This document shows positions 54,136 to 63,819 of a stretch of DNA of 64,000 bases, one piece after another (the first letter of the stretch is position 1; each line of letters starts with the position of its first letter). Position numbers and translations under genes: made by a program. Under the pieces are notes generated by a model, which saw only the letters and a program-made list of their open reading frames with translations, searched no databases and was not told the origin of the DNA. The DNA is from Clostridium sp. MSJ-8 (lineage in GTDB: Bacteria; Bacillota; Clostridia; Clostridiales; Clostridiaceae), in NCBI RefSeq assembly GCF_018918325.1, contig NZ_JAHLQH010000019.1, forward strand, positions 42,781-106,780. The letters are read 5' to 3'.

Positions 54136-54193
54136 AAGGTTAGTATTGATTTCATATGTTTAATGTGGGGCTATACTGATTTTGGTCTTTTTT
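54130..54193 (+). terminator. conditional terminator upstream of ptsG
   Basis: AAGACCAA (54130-54137) pairs with TTGGTCTT (54182-54189), and the arms continue imperfectly inward (GTTAGTAT with ATACTGAT). A T-run at 54188-54193 follows. The first six bases of the stem belong to the RAT, so antiterminator and terminator compete. Confidence 0.87.
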
Positions 54194-54291
54194 ATATTTA
54201 AAAATTGAAATTTTAACTTTATCAAGGAATATTCCTTGTGAGAGATTAGAATTCGATACTCAAAATAATAATAAAAAGGAGATGTAAAATC

Positions 54292-56409
54292 ATGAAAGAT
54301 AAGATTTTTAGCGTTTTACAACGTGTTGGAAGATCATTTATGTTACCAATAGCTATTCTTCCGGTAGCTGGGCTTCTTCTAGGATTAGGCCAATCATTAA
54401 CTAATGCTGATTTCCTTAAAACTTATGGCTTAAATGGTGTAATGGGTGAAGGAACTGTACCATATGCTATATTTACAGTAATGGGTGATGCAGGTAATAT
54501 AATTTTTGGAAACCTACCACTTATATTTGCAATAGGTGTTGCGATAGGTATGGCCAAGAAAGAAAAGCATGTTGCAGCATTATCATCAGTTATTGCTTTC
54601 TTAATAATGCATGCAACAATAGGATCATTAATAACTATTAATGGTGGAGCTGAAGCTATGCTTGCTAACTCAACTACTTCAGTTTTAGGTATAACATCAC
54701 TTCAACTAGGAGTTTTTGGTGGTATTATTGTTGGATTAGGAGTTGCTGCTCTTCATAATAAATTCTATAAGATTGAATTGCCACAAGTAATTTCATTCTT
54801 TGGTGGAGAGAGATTTGTTCCTATAATTAGTGGAGTTGTTTACTTATTAGTTGGTATGTTACTATTCTTTATATGGCCACCAATTCAAAATGTTATCTAT
54901 AAGGCTGGAGAGTTAATAATGCAGTCTGGATATGCAGGAACATGGTTATATGGATTTATCGAGAGATTATTGATACCTTTTGGATTACATCATGTATTCT
55001 ATTTACCTATATGGCAAACAGCACTTGGTGGTACTGCTGTTATAGGAGGACAAATAATAGAAGGAGCTCAAAATATATTCTTTGCAGAACTTGCTCAAGG
55101 TGGTAGTGCACACTTTAGTGTAGCTGCAACTAGATTTATGTCAGGTAAGTTCCCATTAATGATATTTGGTTTACCTGGAGCTGCACTTGCAATGTATAAA
55201 TGTGCAAAACCTAGCAAGAAGAAGGTAGTAGGAGGATTATTATTATCTGCTGCATTAACTTCTATGGTAACTGGTATTACAGAACCTCTAGAATTTACAT
55301 TCTTATTTGTTGCACCATTATTATATGGAATTCATTGTGTATTTGCAGGTCTTGCATATATGTTAATGCACATATTAAATGTTGGAGTTGGTATGACTTT
55401 CTCTGGAGGACTTATTGACTTAACTTTATTTGGTATATTACAAGGAAATGCTAAAACAAGTTGGATTAACATTATATTTGTAGGAATTATATACTTTATA
55501 GTTTATTACTTCTTATTTACATTCCTTATCAAGAAACTTAACTTAAAGACTCCTGGTCGTGAAGAAGATGATGAAGAGACTAAGTTATATACAAGAGCAG
55601 ATGTTAATGCTAAGAATGCATCTAATGAAGGTGGAGCATCTTCACATGACGAGTTATCAGCTATGATTACTAAGGGACTTGGTGGAAAAGCTAATATAAG
55701 TGATGTTGATTGTTGTGCAACAAGACTTAGAGTTACAGTATATGATTCTTCTAAGGTAGATAAGGGCATATTACAAGCAAGTGGAGCATCTGGAGTAATA
55801 GTAAAAGGTGAAGGTGTTCAAGTAATATATGGACCTAAGGTTACAGTTATAAAGGCGAACTTAGAAGAGTATTTAGCTAGTGAAGCAAGTAATCACGTAG
55901 AAGAAGTTGTTGTGGAAGCAAAACAAGAAGTTAAAGAAGAAGTTAAATCTACAAAAGAAGCTTCAATTATAGCTTCGCCAATGGATGGAGAAGTTGTATC
56001 ATTATCTGAAGTAGGAGATGGTGTTTTCTCTGAAGAAATGTGTGGAAAAGGATTTGCTATAAAACCAGCAAATGGTAAAGTAGTATCTCCTGTAGATGGT
56101 ACTGTTACATTAGTATTTGATACTAAGCATGCAATAGGATTCACAACAGAAGATGGATTAGAATTATTACTTCATATGGGTATAGATACTGTTAAGCTTG
56201 ATGGAAAATGTTTTGATGTACATGTAAAACAAGGAGACACTGTTAAAAAAGGTGACTTATTAGCAGATGTTGATTTTGATGGAATAATAGAAGCAGGATA
56301 TAAGAGCATTACACCAGTAGTTGTTACTAATACTGATGATTATTCAGAATTCAATAACTTAAAACAAGGCGAAGTAAAACAAGGAGATAATGTCTTAGAA
56401 GTAAGATAA
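54292..56409 (+). CDS. ptsG: PTS glucose transporter, EIICBA
   Basis: This single chain imports and phosphorylates glucose. The 705-residue product has the EIIC membrane domain (about residues 1-395) opening VLQRVGRSFMLPIAILPVAGLLLG. The EIIB domain (about 440-525) has the phospho-cysteine C475 in CCATRLR, and the EIIA domain (about 555-705) has the phospho-histidine H628 in LLLHMGIDTV. AAGGAGATG precedes the ATG. Expression is controlled by the RAT switch and GlcT upstream. A GlcNAc specificity (NagE) is possible, but the GlcT context favours glucose. A strong terminator ends the unit. Confidence 0.92.
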   Translation: MKDKIFSVLQRVGRSFMLPIAILPVAGLLLGLGQSLTNADFLKTYGLNGVMGEGTVPYAIFTVMGDAGNIIFGNLPLIFAIGVAIGMAKKEKHVAALSSVIAFLIMHATIGSLITINGGAEAMLANSTTSVLGITSLQLGVFGGIIVGLGVAALHNKFYKIELPQVISFFGGERFVPIISGVVYLLVGMLLFFIWPPIQNVIYKAGELIMQSGYAGTWLYGFIERLLIPFGLHHVFYLPIWQTALGGTAVIGGQIIEGAQNIFFAELAQGGSAHFSVAATRFMSGKFPLMIFGLPGAALAMYKCAKPSKKKVVGGLLLSAALTSMVTGITEPLEFTFLFVAPLLYGIHCVFAGLAYMLMHILNVGVGMTFSGGLIDLTLFGILQGNAKTSWINIIFVGIIYFIVYYFLFTFLIKKLNLKTPGREEDDEETKLYTRADVNAKNASNEGGASSHDELSAMITKGLGGKANISDVDCCATRLRVTVYDSSKVDKGILQASGASGVIVKGEGVQVIYGPKVTVIKANLEEYLASEASNHVEEVVVEAKQEVKEEVKSTKEASIIASPMDGEVVSLSEVGDGVFSEEMCGKGFAIKPANGKVVSPVDGTVTLVFDTKHAIGFTTEDGLELLLHMGIDTVKLDGKCFDVHVKQGDTVKKGDLLADVDFDGIIEAGYKSITPVVVTNTDDYSEFNNLKQGEVKQGDNVLEVR

Positions 56410-56418
56410 TTATTTGTT

Positions 56419-56480
56419 AAAGAGAGATTATAAAGTTCTATTTTAAAAACTATAAAAATAGAATTTATAGTCTCTTTTTA
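56419..56480 (+). terminator. terminator after ptsG
   Basis: AAAGAGAGATTATAAA runs through to TTCTATTTT and pairs almost perfectly with AAAATAGAATTTATAGTCTCTTTT (about 56454-56478), ending in a T-run. A very long stem of some 24 bp. Confidence 0.9.
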
Positions 56481-56515
56481 TTCTTATTAAACTATAAAGC
56501 AAATTTGATAAATTA

Positions 56516-56544
56516 TTGACAATGCGTAAAAAAAATAGTAAAAT
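56516..56544 (+). promoter_or_regulatory. promoter of the ilv-leu operon
   Basis: Perfect TTGACA (56516-56521) and TAAAAT (56539-56544) are separated by 17 bases. Transcription would start near 56551, just before the T-box-like leader. Confidence 0.87.
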
Positions 56545-56549
56545 CATTA

Positions 56550-56850
56550 CTAAAAGTAGAGAAAAACTAAATAGTACCTTAGATTTCAAAAAAATGCTAA
56601 GATGGAGACGTTATTTAACAAATGGGAATTATAGAGAGTCGGTTATTGGTGGAAGATTGACATTTCTAGTTATATAATTATCACTCCTGAGCAGAATCCA
56701 GAAAACTATTATTATTTATAGTAGTGAGTAAGCGATGTCCGGTGTGCATCCGTTATATGCAAGAGTTTGTTAGAACTTAGTGATATTCTATTTAGGCGGA
56801 GTGATATCTCTCACCATATATGATGTTTATCATAGGGTGAGATTTTTTTT
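56550..56850 (+). promoter_or_regulatory. T-box-like leader of the ilv-leu operon (probable isoleucine specifier)
   Basis: The 300-base leader shows T-box marks in order. AGAGAG lies at 56633-56638. A specifier segment ATC-A-CTCCTGAGC at 56680-56692 matches the position of the codon in known T-boxes (GGC-A-TTCTTGAGC in glyQS), so ATC (Ile) is the probable specifier. A GTCCGG..CCGTTA motif lies at 56738-56755. A T-box segment GGAGTGATATCTC at 56798-56810 lines up with the consensus AGGGTGGTATCGC, and a terminator runs from about 56809 to 56850. The core TGGN is TGAT here, which weakens the call. Uncharged tRNA should permit read-through. Confidence 0.75.
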
Positions 56851-56890
56851 CATAGTTAATAAATATATTTAATTGTTAGGGGTGGAATAT

Positions 56891-57391
56891 ATGGAACAAA
56901 AGCATGTTTTATCAGTTCTAGTTAAGAATTCATCAGGAGTACTTAGTAGAGTCGCTGGGTTATTTTCTAGAAGAGGATACAACATCGACAGTCTTACAGT
57001 AGGTAGAACAGAGGATCAAACTATTTCAAGAATGACTATTACATTAAAAGGTGATAATGATGTTTTAGAACAAGTAAAAAAACAACTAGATAAGCTTGAA
57101 GATGTAATAAAGGTAATAGATATTAAGCCAGACAAATCAATGGTTCGTGAATTAGTCCTTATTAAAGTAAAGGCTGATGCTGAAAAGAGATCAGCAATTA
57201 ATGAGATAGTTAAGATATTTAGATGCAAGATTATAGACGTAAGTATTGATACATTAACTATAGAATTAACAGGTGATAACAACAAGATATCAGCTCTTAT
57301 CAACCTTATGAAAGAGTACGGTATAAAGGAATTAGTTAGAACAGGGGTTACAGCGCTTGAAAGAGGCGATAAGACCATAAATGAATATTAA
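56891..57391 (+). CDS. ilvN: acetolactate synthase small (regulatory) subunit
   Basis: IlvN is the valine-sensing regulatory subunit of acetolactate synthase. The 166-residue product, from the ATG at 56891 after AGGGGTGG at 56879-56886, has an ACT domain at its N-terminus (KHVLSVLVKNSSGVLSRVAGLFSRRGYNIDSLTVG). A second ACT-like region of the C-terminal type follows (ELVLIKVKADAEKRSAINEIVKIF). It is the first gene of the operon. Its catalytic partner ilvB is last, 4.6 kb downstream, an unusual separation. leuC follows after 60 bases. Confidence 0.94.
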   Translation: MEQKHVLSVLVKNSSGVLSRVAGLFSRRGYNIDSLTVGRTEDQTISRMTITLKGDNDVLEQVKKQLDKLEDVIKVIDIKPDKSMVRELVLIKVKADAEKRSAINEIVKIFRCKIIDVSIDTLTIELTGDNNKISALINLMKEYGIKELVRTGVTALERGDKTINEY

Positions 57392-57451
57392 AAAAGCAAA
57401 CAAGAGATATTAGGAAAAAAGAACTTATTTTTTTAGGGAGATGATTTAAAC

Positions 57452-58711
57452 ATGGGAATGACAATGACTCAAAAGATTCTAGCAGCACATGCAGGATTAG
57501 AAAGCGTTAAGGCAGGACAATTAATAGAAGCTAATCTAGATTTAGTTTTAGGTAATGATATTACTACACCGGTTGCAGTAAATGAATTTAAAAAATTTGG
57601 TATAGATAATGTGTTTAGCAAAAGCAAAATTGCTATAGTACCAGATCATTTTACTCCAAATAAAGATATAAAAGCAGCTGAACAAGTAAAATATATAAGA
57701 GAATTTGCTAAAAAACAAGAAATAGAAAATTTCTTTGAAGTTGGTGAAATGGGTATAGAACATTGTTTAGTACCAGAAAAGGGACTTGCAGTTGCAGGAG
57801 ATGTAGTAATAGGTGCTGACTCACATACATGTACTTATGGAGCTTTAGGTGCATTCTCAACAGGAATAGGATCAACAGATATGGCAGCAGGTATGGCTAC
57901 AGGACAATGTTGGTTTAAGGTTCCTTCAGCTATAAAATTTGTACTTACAGGAAAACCAGCAAAATGGGTAAGTGGTAAAGATGTAATTCTTCATATTATT
58001 GGAATGATAGGTGTTGATGGAGCATTATATAAGTCAATGGAATTTGTAGGAGATGGATTACAATACCTTTCAATGGATGATAGATTTACTATGGCTAATA
58101 TGGCTATAGAAGCAGGTGGAAAGAATGGAATATTCCCAGTAGATGAGAAGACTGAAGAATATTTAAAAGAACATGCTCATAGAGAATGGAAGAAGTATGA
58201 AGCAGATGAAGATGCTGAATATGATCAAGTTATAGAGATAGATTTATCAACATTAAGACCAACAGTTTCATTCCCACATTTACCTGATAATACAAGAACT
58301 ATAGATAATGTTGGAGATGTCAAGATAGATCAAGTAGTTATAGGCTCATGTACTAATGGTAGAATTTCAGACCTTAGAGTTGCAAGAGACATTTTAAAAG
58401 GTAAAAAGGTAAATAAAGAAATAAGATGTATAGTTATTCCAGGAACTCAAAAAGTATATCTTCAAGCACTAGAAGAAGGAATAATAAAAGATTTAATAGA
58501 AGCAGGTGCAGTAGTATCTACTCCAACATGTGGACCATGTTTAGGAGGTTATATGGGTATACTTGCTGCAGGAGAAAGATGTGTGTCAACTACTAACAGA
58601 AACTTTGTAGGAAGAATGGGACATGTTGATTCAGAAGTATACTTAGCTAGTCCAGCAGTAGCAGCAGCATCAGCAATAACTGGTAAGATAACTGATCCAG
58701 AATTAGTGTAG
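57452..58711 (+). CDS. leuC: 3-isopropylmalate dehydratase large subunit
   Basis: LeuC-LeuD isomerises 2-isopropylmalate to 3-isopropylmalate in leucine synthesis with a [4Fe-4S] cluster. The 419-residue product is the short, aconitase-like form. It has [32 protein letters not shown] at the N-terminus and [25 protein letters not shown] near residues 121-145. The cluster cysteines lie in [13 protein letters not shown] and [19 protein letters not shown] lies before the ATG. leuD begins 14 bases after the stop codon. Confidence 0.96.
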   Translation: MGMTMTQKILAAHAGLESVKAGQLIEANLDLVLGNDITTPVAVNEFKKFGIDNVFSKSKIAIVPDHFTPNKDIKAAEQVKYIREFAKKQEIENFFEVGEMGIEHCLVPEKGLAVAGDVVIGADSHTCTYGALGAFSTGIGSTDMAAGMATGQCWFKVPSAIKFVLTGKPAKWVSGKDVILHIIGMIGVDGALYKSMEFVGDGLQYLSMDDRFTMANMAIEAGGKNGIFPVDEKTEEYLKEHAHREWKKYEADEDAEYDQVIEIDLSTLRPTVSFPHLPDNTRTIDNVGDVKIDQVVIGSCTNGRISDLRVARDILKGKKVNKEIRCIVIPGTQKVYLQALEEGIIKDLIEAGAVVSTPTCGPCLGGYMGILAAGERCVSTTNRNFVGRMGHVDSEVYLASPAVAAASAITGKITDPELV

Positions 58712-58725
58712 GAGGAATCATAGAG

Positions 58726-59211
58726 ATGAAAGTAACAGGAAGAGTTTTTAAATATGGTGATAATGTAGATACAGATGTAATAATTCCAGCAAGATATTTA
58801 AATACATCAGATCACAAGGAATTAGCAGCACACTGTATGGAAGATATAGATAAGGATTTTGTTAAAAATGTAAAGAAAGGTGACTTTATAGTTGCTAATA
58901 AGAATTTTGGATGTGGTTCTTCAAGAGAACATGCACCTATAGCTATAAAGGCTTCAGGAGTAAGTTGTGTTATTGCATCAACATTTGCTAGAATATTCTA
59001 TAGAAATGCAATTAATATAGGATTACCAATATTAGAATGTGATGAAGCTGTAAAGTCTATAAATGACGGAGATGAATTAGAAGTAGATTTTTCAACAGGA
59101 GTTATAAAGAACTTAACTAAGAATGAAAGCTATCAAGGGGAAGCGTTCCCAGAATTTATGCAAAAGATTATAGATAATGATGGTTTAATAGGATACATTA
59201 GAAATAAATAA
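58726..59211 (+). CDS. leuD: 3-isopropylmalate dehydratase small subunit
   Basis: The 161-residue protein matches the short LeuD form. It contains [18 protein letters not shown] near residues 12-29 and [44 protein letters not shown] near 58-101, both typical of this small subunit. An AGGAGG site precedes the ATG. It pairs with LeuC encoded immediately upstream, and leuB follows after 15 bases. No anomaly seen. Confidence 0.96.
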   Translation: MKVTGRVFKYGDNVDTDVIIPARYLNTSDHKELAAHCMEDIDKDFVKNVKKGDFIVANKNFGCGSSREHAPIAIKASGVSCVIASTFARIFYRNAINIGLPILECDEAVKSINDGDELEVDFSTGVIKNLTKNESYQGEAFPEFMQKIIDNDGLIGYIRNK

Positions 59212-59226
59212 ATTGGGGGTAAAAAA

Positions 59227-60309
59227 ATGAAATATAATATAGCAGTTATACCTGGAGATGGAATAGGTCCAGAAGTAGTAGATTCAACAGTAAAGGTACT
59301 TAATGCAGTAGGAGAAAAATTTGGACATAGATTTGATTATCACTATGTTCTTGCAGGTGGATGTGCAATAGATAAATTTGGAATACCACTTCCAGATGAA
59401 ACATTAGAAGTATGTAAGAAGAGTGATGCAGTTCTATTAGGAGCTGTTGGTGGATATAAGTGGGATGTTCCAGGAGCTAAGGTAAGACCAGAACAAGCAT
59501 TATTAGGTTTAAGAGCAGGATTAGGATTATATTGTAATTTAAGACCAGCAGTATTATATGCACCATTAAAGGAGGCTTCACCATTAAAGGATAGCATAAT
59601 TGGGGATGGAATAGACATACAAGTAGTAAGAGAATTAACTGGTGGTATTTACTTCGGTGAAAGAGGACAATTTGAAGAAGAAGGAGTTAAGGCTGCTTAC
59701 GATACAGAAAAGTATAATGAAAATGAAGTAAGAAGAATAGCTAAGATTGCTTTTGAAGCTGCAATGAAGAGAAATAAAAAGGTAACTTCAGTAGATAAAG
59801 CTAATGTACTTGAAAGTTCAAGATTATGGAGAAGAATAATAGAAGAAGTAGGTAAAGATTATCCTGAAGTAACTATAAATCATTTATATATAGATAATGC
59901 AACTATGCAATTAGTAAGAGATCCAAGACAATTCGATGTTATAGTTACATCAAATATGTTCGGAGATATATTATCAGACGAAGCTAGTATGATAACTGGT
60001 TCTATAGGAATGTTACCTTCAGCATCATTAGGAGAAGGAAACTTTGGTATGTATGAACCAATTCATGGTAGTGCTCCTGATATTGCAGGACAAGGAATAG
60101 CTAATCCATCAGCAACTATTCTTTCAGCAGCAATGATGTTAAGATATACATTTGGATTAGAAGACGAAGCAAAAGTTATAGAAAATGCAGTTATTTCAGT
60201 ATTAGAAGATGGATATAGAACTGCAGATATAATGAGTGAAGGAATGAAGAAAATAGGTACTGATGAAATGACTAAATTAGTATTAAATAAGATTGAGAAG
60301 GAGATGTAA
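59227..60309 (+). CDS. leuB: 3-isopropylmalate dehydrogenase
   Basis: LeuB oxidises 3-isopropylmalate with NAD+, leading to 2-ketoisocaproate. The 360-residue product has the family pattern: [14 protein letters not shown] at the N-terminus, GAVGGYKWD near 73-81, and the active-site [15 protein letters not shown]. The metal/substrate loop [23 protein letters not shown] follows. The start follows GGGGG at 59216, slightly atypical. leuA is not in the operon, so its product must come from elsewhere. ilvD begins six bases after the stop. Confidence 0.96.
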   Translation: MKYNIAVIPGDGIGPEVVDSTVKVLNAVGEKFGHRFDYHYVLAGGCAIDKFGIPLPDETLEVCKKSDAVLLGAVGGYKWDVPGAKVRPEQALLGLRAGLGLYCNLRPAVLYAPLKEASPLKDSIIGDGIDIQVVRELTGGIYFGERGQFEEEGVKAAYDTEKYNENEVRRIAKIAFEAAMKRNKKVTSVDKANVLESSRLWRRIIEEVGKDYPEVTINHLYIDNATMQLVRDPRQFDVIVTSNMFGDILSDEASMITGSIGMLPSASLGEGNFGMYEPIHGSAPDIAGQGIANPSATILSAAMMLRYTFGLEDEAKVIENAVISVLEDGYRTADIMSEGMKKIGTDEMTKLVLNKIEKEM

Positions 60310-60315
60310 TAAGAC

Positions 60316-61974
60316 ATGAGAAGTGACGTAGTAAAAAAAGGACCTGGATGCGCTCCACATAGATCATTATTTAAGGCAGCAGGACTTACAGATGAAGAAT
60401 TAGAAAGACCATTAATTGGAGTAGTATCATCTCAAAATGATATTATTCCTGGACATATTAACTTAAATCAGGTAGCGGAAGCTGTAAAAAAAGGTGTAGA
60501 ATTTGCAGGAGGAACTCCTTTGGTATTCCCAACAATTGGAGTTTGTGATGGTATTGCAATGGGACATGAAGGAATGAAATATTCGCTAGTAACAAGAGAG
60601 CTTATTGCAGATTCAATTGAATGTATGGTTAAGGCTCATGGTTTTGATGCTTTAGTATTAATTCCAAACTGCGATAAAATTGTTCCAGGAATGTTAATGG
60701 CCGCAATGAGATTAAATATTCCTGCTATAGTTGTTAGTGGAGGTCCAATGCTTCCAGGTAAATTTAATGGTACTGATGTATCATTAACTACAGTTTTTGA
60801 AGGAGTAGGAGCTCATCAAAATGGAACATTATCAGATGAAGGATTATTAGAATTAGAAAATAACGCATGTCCTACTTGTGGATCATGTTCAGGTATGTTT
60901 ACAGCTAACTCAATGAACTGTTTAGCAGAAGCTATTGGAATGGCTCTACCAGGAAATGGAACAATACCAGCAGTATATTCTGAAAGAATAAGACTTGCAA
61001 AACATGCAGGTATGGCTATTATGGAATTATTAAAGAAAGATATAAAACCAAGAGATATAGTAACAGCTAAATCAATAGAAAATGCTTTAACTTGTGAAAT
61101 GGCTTTAGGATGTTCTTCTAATACAGTACTTCATTTAACTGCTATTGCTCATGAAGCAAAAGTTCCATTAAACTTGGATATTATTAATGAAGTATCAGCA
61201 AGAGTACCTAACCTTTGCCACTTAGCACCAGCATCACAAACTCATATTATTGATTTATACTATGCAGGTGGTATTGGAGCAGTAATGAATGAGTTAAGTA
61301 AAAAAGATTTACTTCATTTAGATTGCATTACTGTTACAGGAAAAACTCAAGGTGAAAATATTAAAGGAAAACATGTTTTAAATTACGATATTGTAAGACC
61401 AATTGATAATCCATATAGCCAAACAGGTGGAATTGCTATATTAAGAGGTAACTTAGCACCAGATGGAGCTGTTGTTAAGAGATCAGCAGTAGCTCCAGAA
61501 ATGTTAAAACACGAAGGACCTGCAAGGGTATTTGATTCTGAAGAAGAATCTATAAAAGCTATCTTAGGAAAAGAAATTAATCCTGGAGATGTAGTAGTAA
61601 TAAGATATGAAGGACCAAAGGGTGGCCCAGGTATGAGAGAAATGTTATCACCTACATCAGCTATTGCAGGTATGGGACTTGATAAAGAAGTTGCATTAAT
61701 AACAGATGGTAGATTTAGTGGAGCAACAAAGGGCGCTTCAATAGGACATGTTTCTCCAGAAGCAGCAGAAGGTGGTTTAATAGCTTTAGTTGAAGAAGGA
61801 GATACTATTTCTATAGATATTAATGCAGGTAAACTTGAATTAAAGGTTTCAGATGATGTTTTAGAAGAAAGAAGAAAGAATTTAAAGCCAGTTGAACCAA
61901 AAGTAACAGAAGGATATTTAGCTAGATATGCTAAATTAGTTACTTCAGCTAGTACTGGAGCAGTATTTAAATAA
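60316..61974 (+). CDS. ilvD: dihydroxy-acid dehydratase
   Basis: IlvD dehydrates dihydroxy acids in valine and isoleucine synthesis and depends on an iron-sulfur cluster. The 552-residue protein has [22 protein letters not shown] near the start. [20 protein letters not shown] is near 117-136, and the cluster motif [18 protein letters not shown] is near 183-200. [19 protein letters not shown] near the end is also typical. The ATG at 60316 follows GGAG in the end of leuB. ilvC is absent from this operon. Confidence 0.96.
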   Translation: MRSDVVKKGPGCAPHRSLFKAAGLTDEELERPLIGVVSSQNDIIPGHINLNQVAEAVKKGVEFAGGTPLVFPTIGVCDGIAMGHEGMKYSLVTRELIADSIECMVKAHGFDALVLIPNCDKIVPGMLMAAMRLNIPAIVVSGGPMLPGKFNGTDVSLTTVFEGVGAHQNGTLSDEGLLELENNACPTCGSCSGMFTANSMNCLAEAIGMALPGNGTIPAVYSERIRLAKHAGMAIMELLKKDIKPRDIVTAKSIENALTCEMALGCSSNTVLHLTAIAHEAKVPLNLDIINEVSARVPNLCHLAPASQTHIIDLYYAGGIGAVMNELSKKDLLHLDCITVTGKTQGENIKGKHVLNYDIVRPIDNPYSQTGGIAILRGNLAPDGAVVKRSAVAPEMLKHEGPARVFDSEEESIKAILGKEINPGDVVVIRYEGPKGGPGMREMLSPTSAIAGMGLDKEVALITDGRFSGATKGASIGHVSPEAAEGGLIALVEEGDTISIDINAGKLELKVSDDVLEERRKNLKPVEPKVTEGYLARYAKLVTSASTGAVFK

Positions 61975-61996
61975 ATTAAAGAGAGGGGGCAGCTAA

Positions 61997-63667
61997 ATGT
62001 TATTAACTGGGGCAGAAATACTTATAAGATCATTAGTTGATCAAGGAGTGGATACTATATTTGGTTATCCAGGTGGAGCTGTATTAAACATATATGATGC
62101 ATTATATAAACATAAGGATGAAATAAAACATGTTCTTACATGTCATGAGCAAAATGCAGCACATGCGGCTGATGGATATGCAAGAGTAACAGGAAAAGTT
62201 GGAGTATGTTTAGCTACATCTGGACCAGGAGCTACAAATCTTGTAACAGGTATTGCAACTGCTTATATGGATTCGGTACCAATGGTTGCTATAACAGGAA
62301 ATGTAACTATTCCGCTATTAGGAAAAGATAGTTTTCAGGAAGTTGATATTACAGGAATAACAATGCCTATAACAAAACATAATTTTATAGTTAAGGATAT
62401 TAATAAGTTACAAGAAGTAATTCAAAAGGCATTTTATATTGCACAAGAAGGTAGACCAGGTCCTGTATTAATAGATATACCTAAGGATATTACAGCAGCT
62501 AAAACTGAATATCATAAATGTGAACCTCTAGAAATAAATAGAGAAACTAAATTAGATCCTGATAATTTACAAGAGGTTATACAATTAATAAATGAATCAG
62601 AAAAACCTTTTATATATGCAGGTGGTGGAGTTAAGATATCTAAGGCTTGCAAGGAATTAAAAGAGTTTGCAGAAAAGATAGGTGCACCAGTGGCAACTAC
62701 ATTGATGGCTATGGATTCAGTAAGAAATGAGTATCCATTATATACTGGTATGATAGGTATGCATGGAACAAAAGCTTCTAACTTGGCTGCAACTAAGTGT
62801 GATTTATTAATAGCATTAGGTGCAAGATTCTCTGATAGAGTAATAAGTAATTCAGAGCATATACAAAATGCAAAGGTAATTCATATAGACATAGATCCAG
62901 CAGAGATAAATAAAAATGTAAAAGTTGATGCTTATCTTGTTGCTGATATAAAGAGTGCACTAAATGCTATAATTCCTAAAGTTAAGGAAAAACGTAATGA
63001 GGAATGGTTAGAAAAGATAAAGCAATTAAAAGAAGCAGGCAAGGTTACAAAAGATGATGGTGTATCATTAACACCTGAGTATTTATTCAAGAGATTGAAT
63101 GAAGAAAATAAAGGAAACTTAATAATTTCTACAGAAGTAGGACAACATCAAATGTGGGCTGCACAATATTTTAACTTTACAGCATCTAGAACATTTGTAA
63201 CTTCTGGAGGCCTTGGAACAATGGGATATGGTCTTGGAGCTGCAATAGGAGCACAAGTAGGAAGACCAGATTGTAAGGTTATTAATATAGCTGGTGATGG
63301 AAGCTTTGGAATGAATAATATGGAAATAGCAACAGCTGTTTCACAAAATATTCCGTTAGTCATGATTATTGTTAATAATGGTGTTTTAGGAATGGTAAGA
63401 CAGTGGCAAGATTTATTCTATGAGGGAAGATATTCAGAAACTACTCTTAATAGACAAACAGATTTTGTTAAGTTAGCAGAAGCTCATGGTGCAAAAGCAT
63501 TTAGAGCTACTACTAGAGATGAATTTAATGAAGCATTAAAAGTTGCATTAGAGAGTAAGACACCAGTTCTTATAGACTATATAATAGATTGTGATAAAAA
63601 GGTATTCCCAATGGTTGCACCAGGAGCACCTATTAATCAAATTATGACAGAAGAAGATTTTGAATAA
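61997..63667 (+). CDS. ilvB: acetolactate synthase large (catalytic) subunit
   Basis: IlvB, a thiamin diphosphate enzyme, condenses pyruvate with pyruvate or 2-ketobutyrate. The 556-residue product has the catalytic glutamate region VLTCHEQNAAHAADGYARVTGK near residue 50, the FAD-linked central domain and the C-terminal ThDP motif. That motif begins with GDGSFGMNNMEIATAVSQ and ends in a conserved NN pair. AGAGGGGG lies before the ATG. It is the last gene of the operon, far from ilvN, and copy C of the repeat follows as a terminator. Confidence 0.96.
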   Translation: MLLTGAEILIRSLVDQGVDTIFGYPGGAVLNIYDALYKHKDEIKHVLTCHEQNAAHAADGYARVTGKVGVCLATSGPGATNLVTGIATAYMDSVPMVAITGNVTIPLLGKDSFQEVDITGITMPITKHNFIVKDINKLQEVIQKAFYIAQEGRPGPVLIDIPKDITAAKTEYHKCEPLEINRETKLDPDNLQEVIQLINESEKPFIYAGGGVKISKACKELKEFAEKIGAPVATTLMAMDSVRNEYPLYTGMIGMHGTKASNLAATKCDLLIALGARFSDRVISNSEHIQNAKVIHIDIDPAEINKNVKVDAYLVADIKSALNAIIPKVKEKRNEEWLEKIKQLKEAGKVTKDDGVSLTPEYLFKRLNEENKGNLIISTEVGQHQMWAAQYFNFTASRTFVTSGGLGTMGYGLGAAIGAQVGRPDCKVINIAGDGSFGMNNMEIATAVSQNIPLVMIIVNNGVLGMVRQWQDLFYEGRYSETTLNRQTDFVKLAEAHGAKAFRATTRDEFNEALKVALESKTPVLIDYIIDCDKKVFPMVAPGAPINQIMTEEDFE

Positions 63668-63740
63668 ACTATACAATAATTAATATCAATATTATATGTT
63701 TTCATAAATAGCATAATTTCATTAAGTATTTCTAAATATA

Positions 63741-63819
63741 AAAAAATTAAGTTAGCTAAATGTTGTAAACTCACTAAAGTTCAAACAGTACAACATTTTA
63801 AATGCTAACTTAATTTTTT
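63741..63819. repeat. dispersed hairpin element, copy C
   Basis: Outer arms 63741-63756 and 63804-63819 (AAAAAATTAAGTTAGC mirrored) pair perfectly over 16 bp. The inner AAATGTTGTA/TACAACATTT helix follows, with an apical region containing AGTTCAAACAG shared with copy A. The A-run and T-run flanks allow termination on both strands. It lies 74 bases past ilvB. Confidence 0.92.
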
